Positions 34,426-45,600 of a DNA stretch of 64,000 bases are shown here, piece after piece; the first letter of the stretch is position 1; each line of letters starts with the position of its first letter. Under the pieces are notes generated by a model. It ran no database searches. It worked only from the letters and a program-made list of their open reading frames with translations, and had not been told where the DNA came from. Made by a program: the position numbers and the translations under genes. The DNA lies in the NCBI GenBank assembly GCA_012932295.1, contig JAAONU010000014.1, positions 620,001 to 684,000 of the forward strand, written 5' to 3'. The DNA is from Cyclina sinensis (Eukaryota; Mollusca; Bivalvia; Venerida; Veneridae).

Positions 34426-34684
34426 TTTGATAAATGATGTAAAATTGCTAAGCAAAGTAATAATACAATCTGATATAAGATATTAAAAAGGTATACACAA
34501 ATACACACGACTGAAACAGGTTCAGTATAATACCTGGTTAGTGTCATGAACCTTGATTACTGTATTTAACTTAATTATTACTTATAAGAACAACAGATTA
34601 GCACTATTTATTTCAATTTATGTACATATCATTTGGTAGCTATAAAAACGTGTCCGGAGTTCATGTTTAATGTAATTGCGAAGA

Positions 34685-34997
34685 TCACAATTCATCCTCA
34701 GAATCACTTTCATATAGGTTCGGGTCTCTCTGCAAAGATTTATATTCTGGACCTTGGCTGTTGCTAGTTCTGGTTCGAGTTTGCACGAAATCCCGTGTTG
34801 TATCCACATATACACCAGCATTCTGTGACGACTCCTTTAAAACTTTTGTCTTCCTGATAGATTCCAAATCTCGTTCACTGTAATAGATAAAAGCCTGCTT
34901 TGCTCCATGACCAGTTCTTTTAAACAAAGCAAAGTCTATAAATGTATACTGAAATTTTTCTGTTCTTGTGGATTTTAATGTGTCTTTGTAAACTGCA
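34685..34997 (-). CDS. Candidate last exon of the type I membrane protein gene
   Basis: A minus-strand frame of about 104 codons contains KFQYTFIDFALFKRTGHGAK, a Thr/Arg-rich middle and an acidic end, ESDSEDEL. An AATAAA in minus sense lies about 75 nt beyond the stop (34607-34612), supporting a real 3' end. An AG at 34999-34998 would join it in frame to exon 3 at 47983 and give 191 residues, but the polypyrimidine tract is poor and the intron would be 13 kb. The next AG (34994-34993) would not keep the frame. Extra exons in between are possible. Family not recognised. Confidence 0.45.
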
Positions 34998-35002
34998 CTC
35001 AA

Positions 35003-36004
35003 GTAATCTTTTTATGATGAATTTCAAGTTCTTGATAACTTCTGATTACAAACACATTTATCAGCATGCATATGCATGCACACACGTTTTTTTCACAAAT
35101 GAAATATAAATTTTCAGTTTAGTTCTGAATCTACAATTACCTGTTTGAATTACTATATAGCAGCCAAGGTACACAACATACTGAAAACTTGGTAAAGAAA
35201 GTAACATGTCAAACATTCTAAACAGTATTTAATGTTGCTGTTGAATACTGTGTTTATTGTATATCTACCTAAGAAACATGGTTTTATACCAACCTTGGCT
35301 CCTTATAACAAAAGTCCCATGACCATCCAGACAAAATGAGATCAAGACTGACAAACTTAACAGACGACTGCTTCAATTTCATGTGGTTAAATGTTTAAAA
35401 TCGCAAACCTGTTACTAATGAACCTGCAACTTATCTGACTCTATGAATAAGAGCCCTGCTAAAGGTCTTGAAAACAATTATAAAGCGAGGCAGCGTGTTC
35501 AGAACTCAATCTGAAGCATCTCTTGCGCAATAAGATAAACAAGGCAGTCTGAAGGAGGGCTAGTAGAACATTGGAATGGATAACAAGTGTGAAGAGAGAA
35601 GGTTATACCTCCAAATATGACATAGGATAATGATTTCTACGGAAAATGGGCAGTTATATTTGGACCTCAGGAAGATGAAATTGCAAGTTATTCAATTGAT
35701 CAGATATTGAGGACATGGAAAAATGCGAAATAATTAAAATTTGTGTATGGGCGGACTTCAAAATTTCATGTTTTCTCTAAAAATGTTACGTGTTCATGTT
35801 TTAATGCCACAATCGGTGTTTTGCAGACTTCTCTTGAGTTATGTACTTTCTGTCACGTTTACATTTTATATAAAGATGGTTCATGTAATGATGTGATCAT
35901 GCTATACCATGTATTTAACTATAAACCATAGAGAAGTAGAAGAACAATGTTTTATTGACTCAAATGGTACATAGTTCCTTGATATATATAAACCAATAAG
36001 CAAT
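35003..36004. other. Unassigned DNA left of the Gypsy element
   Basis: No supported gene or element. Open frames are short and lack recognisable motifs. Confidence 0.3.
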
Positions 36005-36195
36005 TGTTTTATAATGCTGTACCTTAATATTAGTTATTATATACCCCTGTTATCACCATACGATTATTCTGTTGCTTATATAGCATGTATTGTGTATTTA
36101 CCCAGCAGAGTACGATTGGGCAGCAATAGAAGATATACTCTCAACTGTGTTCATTCCTGTTAGTAGAATAACTATAAATCCCCAAATATATGACA
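36005..36195 (+). repeat. 5' LTR
   Basis: Starts TGTTTTATAATGCTG and ends TATGACA, with a TATA-like 'gcttatatagca' inside. It matches the partial copy at 39320-39474 with few differences, so the insertion is not very old. Confidence 0.8.
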
Positions 36196-36213
36196 TGGTG
36201 TCAGAAGTGGGAT
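36196..36213 (+). promoter_or_regulatory. Primer-binding site, complementary to tRNA-Leu 3' end
   Basis: TGGTGTCAGAAGTGGGAT directly abuts the LTR. It is the complement of CCA plus a leucine-tRNA acceptor arm, with one mismatch to the common animal form. Confidence 0.7.
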
Positions 36214-36308
36214 CTATTTAATAATTGTGGAATTATTTGTAACTCTTTTGGTTAAAATATAGTCCTGTTACCAGTTAGACGGAATTAATATTTATATTAA
36301 ATTCCACA

Positions 36309-36960
36309 ATGGATTTAACTGGAATTCCAACTCCAAAGATGGACTGGAGCAGCGAGAACCTGCTAGAAGCTTTCAAGAAATTCAGACAACATGTACAGCT
36401 TATTTTTGCTGGTGCCCTGAAAGACAAATCAGAGGAGGTCAAAGTTACTTATTTATTATTGTGGGTAGGAGAGCGTGGACGAGAGATCTACAATACATTG
36501 CAGTTGACAGAAGATGAACAAAAATCAACAAAATTGATTTCGGATAAATTTCAACTCCATGTTCAACCAAAAACAAACCCATTTTTCTGTCATTATAAAT
36601 TTAGAAATGAAAAAAGATGAGACAATACCATTGAACAATTTATCACTAGCTTAAAAACACTTTGATTGTATGTTTGGAGACACATACAGAGATGACATGA
36701 TAAGGGACCAAATTGTTTTTGGAATACAATCTGAAAAATTCAGAGAAAAACTTATTACGGAGGGAGATCAACTCACACTTGTTAAAGCAGAACGAATATG
36801 CCAGTCCTAGGAATATGCCCAAAAGCAGCTACAGACAATGAAAACAGCAAGACCGTCAGTTGACGATATCAAAAGCCGCAAAAACAACAAAACCTACCGC
36901 ATCAAACTGCAACTAGAAAACATACACCGATGTCACGAAATCCTCAACACCTTAGATCAA
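36309..36960 (+). pseudogene. Gypsy gag remnant
   Basis: The opening frame starts at an ATG (36309) and runs about 103 codons with a capsid-like WSSENLLEAFKKFRQH segment before a stop at 36618. Homology continues with further stops to about 36960, where the zinc knuckle begins. The knuckle Cys pair is split by the MITE at 36986-37105 and resumes after it (CNFCKKSNHF, near 37160-37190). Confidence 0.75.
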
Positions 36961-36985
36961 AGCAAAAAGTGAACTGTCAAAAATG

Positions 36986-37105
36986 TAGCCTAATTTATTA
37001 AGCTTAAAGTGTTGAACACATATATTGATCTGATATTTTTAGTTGTTCAACCTCAACAATAGCCTACAAAATGGGTTCACCTTCGGAGGCGAAATAGTGA
37101 GACTG
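36986..37105. mobile_element. 120-bp deleted derivative of the 3.0-kb MITE
   Basis: Its left ~65 bp and right ~45 bp match the ends of the 488-bp element at 3012-3499, with the middle missing. Flanks are tcaaaaatg (36977-36985) and taaaaaatg (37106-37114), a 9-bp duplication with one mismatch. Confidence 0.85.
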
Positions 37106-37217
37106 TAAAAAATGTTGGCTATTACATACAAGGAAAATATGCCATGCAAAAGGAAAACGTTGTAATTTTTGTAAAAAAAAGTAATCATTTTGAGGCAGTC
37201 TGCAGACAAAACGTTCA

Positions 37218-38255
37218 GTGCATGGTGTAGATACTGATGGATTATCAGAAGTATACAGTGATGAAAATGTTCATAATAGTGATTTTGAAATCGACAGTGG
37301 TAAGCATTCAGGTAATTATGTTTATGCCGAGAATCAGGTAGGCCCTAAACGTTGTCCTCTTTCCATGAAAACAGACACTGGTGCTTCTTGTAATATTCTT
37401 ACTGAAGAAGATTTTTATAGTTTAGGTCTGAAGCTTCCACTTAAAAGAGCGTCTTGCAATCTTACAGCATGCAATGGTGCTAAGCTTGACGTTATTGGCC
37501 AGATAGATCTAAAAGACCACAACAAAAATGTTGATTTCTTTGTTGTACGCAAAAGCAGATGCTCAATCTTAGGTCTCCAGTCGTGTCTTGAGTTCAGTCT
37601 GATTAAGATAGTCATGTCAGTAGACGAAAAGGCTAGACCTTTGTCGAAGGAAACAGTATTTGCTGACTATCCTGATTTATTTACAGGCATTGGTCATCTT
37701 CCGGGCACGGTTTCACTGAAACTTGATCCTAAAATCCAGCCAGTTGTGCACCCACCTCGAAGAGTACCTGTTTCCCTTAAAGAAAAAGTTGATACTGAGC
37801 TACAGAAAATGGTCAAAGCCGGTATTATTGCAAAGGTCAATACACCTACTAAATGGGTCAATTCAGTGGCTGTTGTAAACAAACCTGGATCAGATAAGGT
37901 CAGAATATGCCTAGATCCGAAAGACCTCAACACGGCACTATATCGTCCTCATTATCATATGAGAACTCTTGACGATATTCTTCCCCAGTTATCTGCAGCT
38001 AAGTACTTCAAAAAGTTAGACTGCAAACAAGGTTACTGGTCAATGGAACTCGATGAGGAATCGTCATATTTGACTACATTCAACAGCCCTTTAGATCGTT
38101 TCCGCTATAACCGAACACCTTTTGGTCTGGTCACAAGTCAATATGATTTCCAGCGTCGCATAGATGAATGTCTTGAAGGATTGAAGTGTTGTTCTGCAAT
38201 AGTTGATGACATATTAGTATGGGGTCAACACGAGCAGAACATGACAAGACCCTAG
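37218..38255 (+). pseudogene. Gypsy pol remnant: protease and reverse transcriptase
   Basis: A 345-codon open frame. The aspartic protease site DTGAS lies near residue 53. The reverse transcriptase runs from about residue 190 with FKKLDCKQGYW and TPFGL blocks, and the catalytic block reads IVDDILVW. The frame breaks near 38255; thumb homology continues in another frame. Cytoplasmic reverse transcription is the family role; this copy is dead. Confidence 0.88.
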
Positions 38256-39300
38256 GAAAGTTCTCAATAGATGCCAGCAGACAGGCATACGTCTTAATAA
38301 AGACAAAGTTGAAGTTGGACTTACTGAAGTTCAATATTTTGGTCACATTCTCTCCTCTGAAGGTTTAAAGCCTGACCCAGAAAAAGTGTCCGCAGTTCGA
38401 GACATGGAACCACCTAAGGACAAAGCAGAACTAGAAATGTTTATGGGCATGGAAACGTACCTGTCCAGGTTTGCACCTAATTTGTTCTAGGTTACTACTC
38501 CACTACGCCAAATCCTGAAGAAAGATATTCCTTTTCATTTGGATGAAGCTCAGGCAGAATCTTTTCAGAAGGTCAAAGACATATTGACAGAAGCGCCTGT
38601 TTTAGCCTACTATGATCCCAATAAACCATTAGTGTTGCAATGTGTTGGTTCCAAATTTGGTCTTGGTGCTACTCTTCTCCAAGGCAAAAAGCCAGTTGCA
38701 TATATATGCAAAAATGACCCAGCTACTGTTATTGCACGAAATAATGCACGTTCATAAAAACATCAGAAGGTGCAGAATACTGTAGAAAAAGGGGCCACCT
38801 TCTCAAATCAAAAGAACCTGGACATCAGCCTGTACTCCCCGAAATCAATCTTCCAGAACAAAGTCCCGACGAAACAAAACCTTTGGAAATTTCTAGTGGA
38901 TACACCTGTCCCTCTCCAGTGGAAAAAAACAAGTTCACCAATTTCTCACGATAAGCCTGAATCATCAATTTCGGCACAACCTTACAAGATATGGTCGCAT
39001 TGTTAAACCCAGAATGAAGGAATCTGTGTGAAACTGAGATAAAATATGAGAAACAAACCTGTTGTTAATTATTTGAATACAAAATGTCAAGTTAATTATT
39101 ATTATGGTCCACCAGGAACAGAAACACTGATAAGTGAAGAGACAATACTGAGATTATTTCTCCTAATTAGTTTTTCTATGCTGATAACATTTAATGATTG
39201 TACTACCTCACAGAGAGTGGTAGATAACAATGACAGAATTTTGTGTGAATTTTCTCTGAAGGAAAATTGAGAAATGTTTCTGTTATTTTACTTTATTTTA
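38256..39300 (+). pseudogene. Gypsy pol remnant: RNase H end, integrase deleted
   Basis: Frame-shifted homology to the RT connection (FGHILSSEGLKPDPEKV) and the start of RNase H (SKFGLGATLLQGKKPVAY, near 38650-38700). At about 38755 this jumps to a Pol C-terminal tail (TRYGRIVKPR-like, near 38985). The integrase zinc finger and catalytic core are absent, an internal deletion of roughly 1.5 kb or more compared with intact relatives. Confidence 0.7.
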
Positions 39301-39319
39301 TTTTTTAGAAAAAGGGAGA

Positions 39320-39474
39320 TGTTGTATAATGCTGTTCTTTAATATTACTTATATGTATACCCCTGTTATCACAATATGGTTATTCTGCTGCTTATATAGC
39401 ATGTATTGTGTATTTACCCAGCAGAGTACGATTGGGCAGCAATAAAAGATATACTCTCAACTGTGTTCATTCCT
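39320..39474 (+). repeat. Partial 3' LTR
   Basis: TGTTGTATAATGCTG... collinear with 36005-36158. It stops at 39474, before the last 37 bp of the 5' copy, where LINE coding homology starts. Confidence 0.75.
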
Positions 39475-40860
39475 TTTATACAGCCAACCAAAGACATAAA
39501 TTACATACTTTGGCTTCTACGCAATCTCAGAATTTTTTGAAGGAGATAAAAAAAAAATTAAAAAACCTAGATGTAGTAATGTAAGTGCTGATGAATTTTT
39601 AACCACTCCAAAAAAAATTTTTTTTCCGATGATAATGCATTTATTAATGATACTGAAAATTTGTTAAACAGTGATATTTACGTCAATGTTGAACAACTTG
39701 ATATTATGTTTAGCCATGACGAAGTATTGAAAGCTCTTATTATGTTAAAAAGTGGTAAAAGTGGTGGGATCGACTGTTTAATCCCTGAGATGTTTATTGA
39801 ATGTAAAGATATTATTGCACCGTTATTGTGTTAACTATTTAATTATATGTTTTCTCATTGTATTACTAGTAATCCAGATAATTGGACTAAAGGTGTTATT
39901 GTCCCTGTCCCGACAAAAGGTGACATTAATAATGTCAATAATTATAGAGGTACAACACTAAGTAGTATTTTTGCCAAAATCTTTTCAACTTTACTAGATT
40001 CAAGACTTCGAAAATGGGTTGAGGATAATAGTTTAAGTGATTTTCAATTTGGATTTCGTAAAGATAGAAGTACCGTTGACTGCATTTTTGTTTTAACTCC
40101 AATTATTGATGAAGTTATTTCGCATGAAAATAAGATGCTCTATTTAGCATTTGTCGATTTCAGTAAAGCTTTCGATGTCGTTTACAGAAATGGTCTTTGG
40201 TATAAATCATTAGATTATGGCGCTTCCACGAAGTTTGTTAAAATGTACAGAAAATATATGAAAGTGTTAAATCATGTGTACGAGCTAATGGACAACTTAG
40301 TGATGATCTTGATAGCTTTAAGTGTGTTAAACCAGGCGAGCCTTTATCCCCTCTGTTGTTTTTTATTCTTTATAAATGACATGTATCAATCTTTATATGA
40401 CGAATCTATTGACTCGTTTAGTGTTGATGAATTACGTCTGTTTTTACTTCTCTTTGCTGATGATACGGTATTAATATCTTATTCTAAAGAAGGATTACAA
40501 AAGCTTCTGAATAATTTACATTCTTATTGTTGCAATTGGGGTATTCGTGTAAATATTGATAAAACTGTTGAGATGGTTTGCAAGAAAGGTAACAGACCAG
40601 AAAATATTGATATATTTTATGACAATCATAGACTTAATACTGTTACTAAATTTTCATATTTAGGTGTTACTTTGTCTGCCAATGGAAGTTATTATCAGGC
40701 AAAAAAGACATTGTCTAGACCAGCTCTGAAAGCCATTTTTTCACTTACTTCACTATTTGAAACCGAAATTACTGGAAATTTAAGTCAAATTTCTGGCTTG
40801 AGTTTTGGTCGAAGGCAAAAGAGAATGGTGGCAAAAGTCGTCAAGATTTAGCCCCTTCAG
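39475..40860 (+). pseudogene. LINE ORF2 remnant: reverse transcriptase
   Basis: Coding homology begins in the linker before RT (NFLKEIKKK), then SHDEVLKALIMLKSGKSGGID, a stop near 39832, and a 334-codon frame from 39847 with YRGTTLSSIFAKIFSTLL, FGFRKDRSTVDCIF, AFVDFSKAFD and the catalytic FADDTVLIS. Homology fades after about 40780. The protein class is a jockey/CR1-like non-LTR reverse transcriptase. 5'- and 3'-truncated. Confidence 0.85.
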
Positions 40861-40959
40861 AATACTGTAAATTGTCTGTTTTTTTGTACACGGAGGTGCA
40901 TGAAAGTAGGTCAACTGTGAACACAATAGAAAATAAGGTCGACCAATGTTTACGTTTAC

Positions 40960-41790
40960 ATCATGGTTGATTCTCTAGAATATCGTGCAACATTACACGA
41001 TAATAGACTTAGATTACTCAAGTACAAATCTGTTGATATTGAAGCCCGGAGCCGATGAAATAACATAATCTTTGGTGGTTTTGAAGAAATGAAAAATGAA
41101 GACTGCTCTGCAAGAATTCAAAGTTTCATCCAATTGAATCTTGGAAAACTGAACAACTTCACCAGTTATTAAGAGGGCGCACAGACTCGGAAAATTTGAA
41201 TGTGCCAGCACGCGTGCTATAATTGTTGCTTTTAGGGACCACGCTGACATTGAAACGATTCTTGCAAATGCGAACAAGCTGAAATCTACTAACTATAATA
41301 TAAATAGAGACTTCCCCCAAGAAATAGCCAATGCTAGAAAAAGTGTCTGGAATTAATATAAAGACCTAAAATCGAAATTCCCAGAAAGTAAGATAAACCT
41401 TGTGTACCCGGCAAAAATAATCAAGGACGGTAAAGTTGTAAGAAATGCTTTCCCAGAATGAGACTACATTATGCAGTGTAATCGAGTTACTCATTCATTA
41501 CATGAACCATATCAATCCGCAAGCAAGAATGATTCACGGCGGATTAACGATAACAATGGGACAAACCACTTTGAAACTCGCAAACAAGTCCAGCAAAGCA
41601 GACAGTCTCCTGACCGTCCTCGTTATAGAGGTAGCCGACGAGAATCGAAATCTCCACCGCCGAACCGTGGTCATCGCCATCAAGCTCCCATTCGGAATAC
41701 ACAACAGACATTGACTGGTTCCGAAATCAAACGTCCATGGATTAATCACAGAAATTCCGTTGATCCTGACAACCCCCGTTAGGTCAGTAG
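40960..41790 (+). pseudogene. LINE ORF1-like remnant
   Basis: Plus-strand homology with stops and shifts: NNIIFGGFEEMKNEDC, then RAHRLGKFE..., AIIVAFRDHADIETILANANKLKSTNY, typical of the LINE-1-type ORF1 RNA-binding domain. It ends in an Arg/Pro-rich tail (near 41600-41780). It lies just upstream of the ORF2 remnant at 41820 and probably belongs to it. Confidence 0.65.
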
Positions 41791-41819
41791 TGGGGATGCC
41801 CAAAATAGTGCTAATGACT

Positions 41820-44160
41820 GTGACGTAACATTTGCCGCACTTAATGTCAGTGGCCTGGAAAGGCGTTTAAATTACCCAGAATTTGTTGAATTTATAAATA
41901 ACTATGACTTTTTTCAGTTTCAGCAACAAGTACCGATTTGAATGATATTGTAGATATTGCCGGTTACTCGTTTTTTTGTTAAACATCGGTCTAAAAAGTA
42001 TAAACGAAAGTCGGGAGGTATTGGTATTTATATACGTGATAAATTTTTTCCCCTATGTTGAATTAATCGAAATTAATTCTGTATGTATTATGGGTTTCTA
42101 TAAATAAAGAAATAGTCGGCCTGAGTGAAAATTTAGTGGTCGAGTCTGTTTATCTTCCACCTGAAAATTCATTTTTTTTTTAATGAAGACGAACTATTTG
42201 AATTTGAAAATGAAGTAACATCAATGTGTAGTCAGTTCCAACATGTACATTCAGCCGGTGACTTTAACTCAAGGGTAGCCAAATTAAAAGATTTCATTCC
42301 ATCTGACCCGTATTTCCAATGATATTTTCGATATCGATGAAGATTTTCAATCACATCTTGATAAATATAATATTTTAGAAAATATCTCAATCCCTCTTTC
42401 GCGTATTTCTAGAGATCACAAAACGAATACTCACGGTTTCAGGCTGATAGATACATGCAGAAATAATAATATTTTTATACTTAATTCGCGGATTCGCGGA
42501 AAAGATAAAAATGTAGGTCATTATACTTTTAGGGATAGGTCAGTCATAGATTATTTAATAGCAACAGCTGAATGTTTTGAAAATGAAACCTCGGTACTGA
42601 ATGGAAGGTTGACGTGTTTCTTCTCCTGGAAAATCAGGCAGGCTTTCGAAAAGGGTATTCTTGTAATGACCATGTTTTTACTTTACATCTATTAACAGAA
42701 CTTCTAAGAAAGCGAAAGCAAAAACTTTTTTGTGCCTTTGTGGATTTTTCCCAGGCCTTTGATAAAGTGTGTGGAGAGTCGGTTTATGGCATAAACTCAT
42801 GAACAATTTTATTAACGGGAAATTTTTCGAAGTAATTCATAATATGTATAAAAATATAAAATCGTGTATAATGTTTAATGATATTTTTTTAGCTTCCTTG
42901 TGTATCAAGTTGGGGTTAGACAGGGTGAAAATTTGTCGCCGGTACTTTTTTCCATTTTCCTAAATGATCTTCAATCATAATGCAATCACGTGTTAACTTT
43001 GCATAGAGACAACAATGACATACATGACTCGACTCTATGGCTTAAACTATTAAGTCTGCTATATGCGGACGATACCACCATACTTTCGGATTCCCCGATG
43101 GTTTTTCAAAATTGCCTAAACTCATTTAATAAATCAAAACTAGGGGCTTAAAGTTAGTATAAACAAAACAAAAACAGTTATATTTGTTGCTAGAAATATT
43201 CAAAACTACTATTTCAAACTAGGTAATCAAGATATTGAGATTACAAACAAACACCATTATCTAGGAGTAACTTCTACCAACGACGGTTCTTTTCTAAATG
43301 CAAGAAAACATGTGGCTGAGCAAGCAACAAAAGGGATGTATCTCCTTTTAGCAAAATCTAATAATGCCGACTTGCCAACAGACTTAATGTTAAAACTTTT
43401 TGATCATACTGTTCTCCCAATACTTACACATGACAATAAGCTAGAAAAAGTACTCCAATGTATATGATTTACGGAGAACTGGGAAGATACCCTATTTCTA
43501 TTAAAGTCCAAATTTGTATGATTTCATACTGAAATAGATTAATAACAGGAAAACAACAAAAACTGGCTTATCAACTTTATAATTATGTTTTAAATCAGAC
43601 AAACTATGAATTCAAATGAATAACTAAAATTAAATGTATTTTAAATGATGTAGGAAGACAACATCTTTGGTACAATCAACATAATATAACTGAGAAACGT
43701 TGACACAGGTCAATTAAACAAACACTTGTAGATAAATTTAGGCAGTTATGGCACGCACAAACTCAGCAATCTAATAAAGGTCTTATATACAACAGTTTTA
43801 AAGAAATCCCTGATCTAGAAAAGTATTTTACACTCTTGCCAATTGACTGCATTACCTTATTCAAATTCAGCAAATCATAGGCTCCCTATAGAAACGGGCA
43901 GATGGGATGGAACTCATTTTTATGAAAGAAAATGCAATTTATGTAATCGAGATGAAATAGGCTCGGAGCGGCATTATTTGTTAAGTTGTGACTTCTTTCG
44001 TAACCAGAGATTCGGCTTTCCTTAGAAATATTAATATCGCCGAAGGTACCGAACACGGTCTTAAGCTCGTTTTAACGTCAACTTCCGTTAGCGATCTAAA
44101 GAAAGTATGTAACTTTATAAATATAATAAATAATATGTAATATAATGAAATCATTTTAAG
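41820..44160 (+). pseudogene. LINE ORF2 remnant: endonuclease, reverse transcriptase, zinc motif
   Basis: Pieces in several frames. Endonuclease start (DVTFAALNVSGLERRLNYPEF, near 41822) and middle (AGDFNSR near 42258); an abrupt join at about 42613 to reverse transcriptase (QAGFRKGYSCNDHVFTLHLL, AFVDFSQAFDKVW); catalytic LLYADDTTILS near 43053; and a Cys-rich C-terminus (CNLCNRDEIGSERHYLLSC near 43935-43995). About 1 kb between endonuclease and RT is missing. Many stops. Confidence 0.8.
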
Positions 44161-44505
44161 TTATATTTCAGTCTAGTTTTAAATACAAATGCCTCTCCGC
44201 CTTAATCTTCTGTTATGTGCATATTATTTACTTTACAATACTAAATTCAGCTGTGATCATGTAAATGATACCTAATATATCATGTTTTAGATGCTACATT
44301 GTATAATCATGTCTAACGTTTATATACATGTATGTGTATGATTCAGTATAACATCCTTTTAGACAATTTGTATATGTCCTGTAGGTAACCTACCAGTCCG
44401 TGACGTGCACTTTGCAATTATATCCAACGTATATACTACATATGAATCGTTACTATGTGTTTACATTATTACTAGGTCAATGTTTCACGCACTGAACAAT
44501 TAATC
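44161..44505. other. Probable LINE 3' UTR and flank
   Basis: AT-rich, no coding homology; probably the 3' untranslated part of the preceding LINE, without a visible tail. Confidence 0.3.
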
Positions 44506-44507
44506 TT

Positions 44508-44600
44508 ATTTTTTTTTTTTTTTTTGGCGGCGCAGAGAACGGCGACGTCTTTATTGGAATAGTGTTTCATTTTGTACCATGCGCTGACGTAATCAATTTG
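44508..44600 (-). mobile_element. Poly(A) tail with AATAAA of a retrocopy, minus strand
   Basis: Read on the minus strand: CAATAAAGACGTCGCCGTTC, a GC-rich 3' end (tctgcgccgcc), then about 17 A (44509-44525). A polyadenylation signal ~25 nt before a genomic A-run is the signature of a reverse-transcribed 3' end. The body (rightward, beyond 44600) has no recognised coding sequence. Confidence 0.55.
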
Positions 44601-44894
44601 GGAGAATCTTGGAAGATTATCAATGTAAAAAAAATCCAATTATTCTGTACATCACTTAAAATATGTCACTTCATAAATCGTGTTTATTAATTTTAAAAAT
44701 AAATTGATCCAAACCAGGTAAGTTTGTATTTCTAATTAAAAGTTTTTAATGCAAAAATTACAGATTTAATGACTTTTCCCAAAACAAATCAAAGCACTGC
44801 AAGTACTTGTGTATTCACTGCATTTAACTAGCAGTGTGTTGCTACTTAATCTGAAATGCAAATCTTTGTTAATTCTTTCAACTATAGCTATATA

Positions 44895-45115
44895 AAGAAA
44901 GGTGAAGCCGAGTGGTTAAAAGGTCGGACTTGTAATCTAAGGATAGCTAGTCAAGACACGAGTTCGAACCCCGTCAGCGGCCGTGTCGGCATCGGTTATT
45001 TCCTTCAGCAAGAAACTTTATTCTCATTACTTAGTACTGGTTGGTTCCAGGGACGGATTTGAGAATGATTCTATTAGCTAAAAGCTTTCGTCACAATCGA
45101 AATAAAATTGATTTG
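44895..45115 (+). mobile_element. tRNA-derived SINE
   Basis: tRNA-like head with A box gccgagtggttaa (about 44909) and B box gagttcgaacccc (about 44960). After it comes a conserved-looking central block, 'ccttcagcaagaaactttattctcattacttagtactggttgg', like that in molluscan V/Deu/Meta-type SINEs. The head resembles a serine tRNA but does not fold as a functional one. Tail limit approximate. Confidence 0.7.
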
Positions 45116-45449
45116 TATAAACTAACCTGAAAATAGAAACTGTACAAAATCTGTCGTTTTAATGCAATAATAAAGAATGAGTCTGTCTTTGTGAATACAG
45201 ACACAAGGATGAATTTGAAGAACACACTTACTTTGCTGGAGCCAATTCAGTCGTTATAGTTACAAAAAACATATCTATTCACTACGCCACTAAACCGTTA
45301 AACCATGAATATGATAGAGTACCAGTTGTTCTTCGGGTGCTATCTAGTGCAGACAAATTGCAAAATATTTGAAATGATGTAATACCATACTGTGAAATGT
45401 GGAATTCGAACAAAGATGTTACATGTAAGGTTTTATTTTTTGGATGTCG

Positions 45450-45600
45450 ATAACTTTGGAATTGTTATTTCAAAATCGAGGACGCACCTTCAGTGACAAG
45501 TATCTTGGTATATTTTTCACCAAATCTGGGAATATTATGCGTACAAGAAAATATTTAGTAGTAAAGCCCTTCATCTATTATAGGAGAATATGTACTCCAT
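45450..45600 (+). pseudogene. LINE reverse transcriptase scrap
   Basis: Plus-strand translation near 45475-45590 gives DKYLGIFFTKSGNIMRTRKY, the 'YLGI.ft..G' block after the RT catalytic site. Nothing further can be aligned. Confidence 0.5.

Larger units (their letters stand above)
36005..39474 (+). mobile_element. Defective Ty3/Gypsy LTR retrotransposon
   Basis: 5' LTR 36005-36195 (TG...CA, 191 bp), a primer-binding site, a broken gag, a protease and reverse transcriptase frame, an RNase H remnant, a lost integrase core, a polypurine tract (aaaaagggaga, 39309-39319) and a partial 3' LTR from 39320. Stops and frameshifts interrupt gag and pol, and a 120-bp MITE sits in the gag zinc-knuckle region. 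It cannot encode working proteins. The 3' LTR lacks its last ~37 bp and is followed directly by LINE sequence. Confidence 0.88.

Noticed and set aside
44905..44985. A tRNA gene at the A box/B box pair
   Set aside because: The anticodon stem and acceptor ends do not fold as a tRNA, and the sequence continues into a SINE central block.
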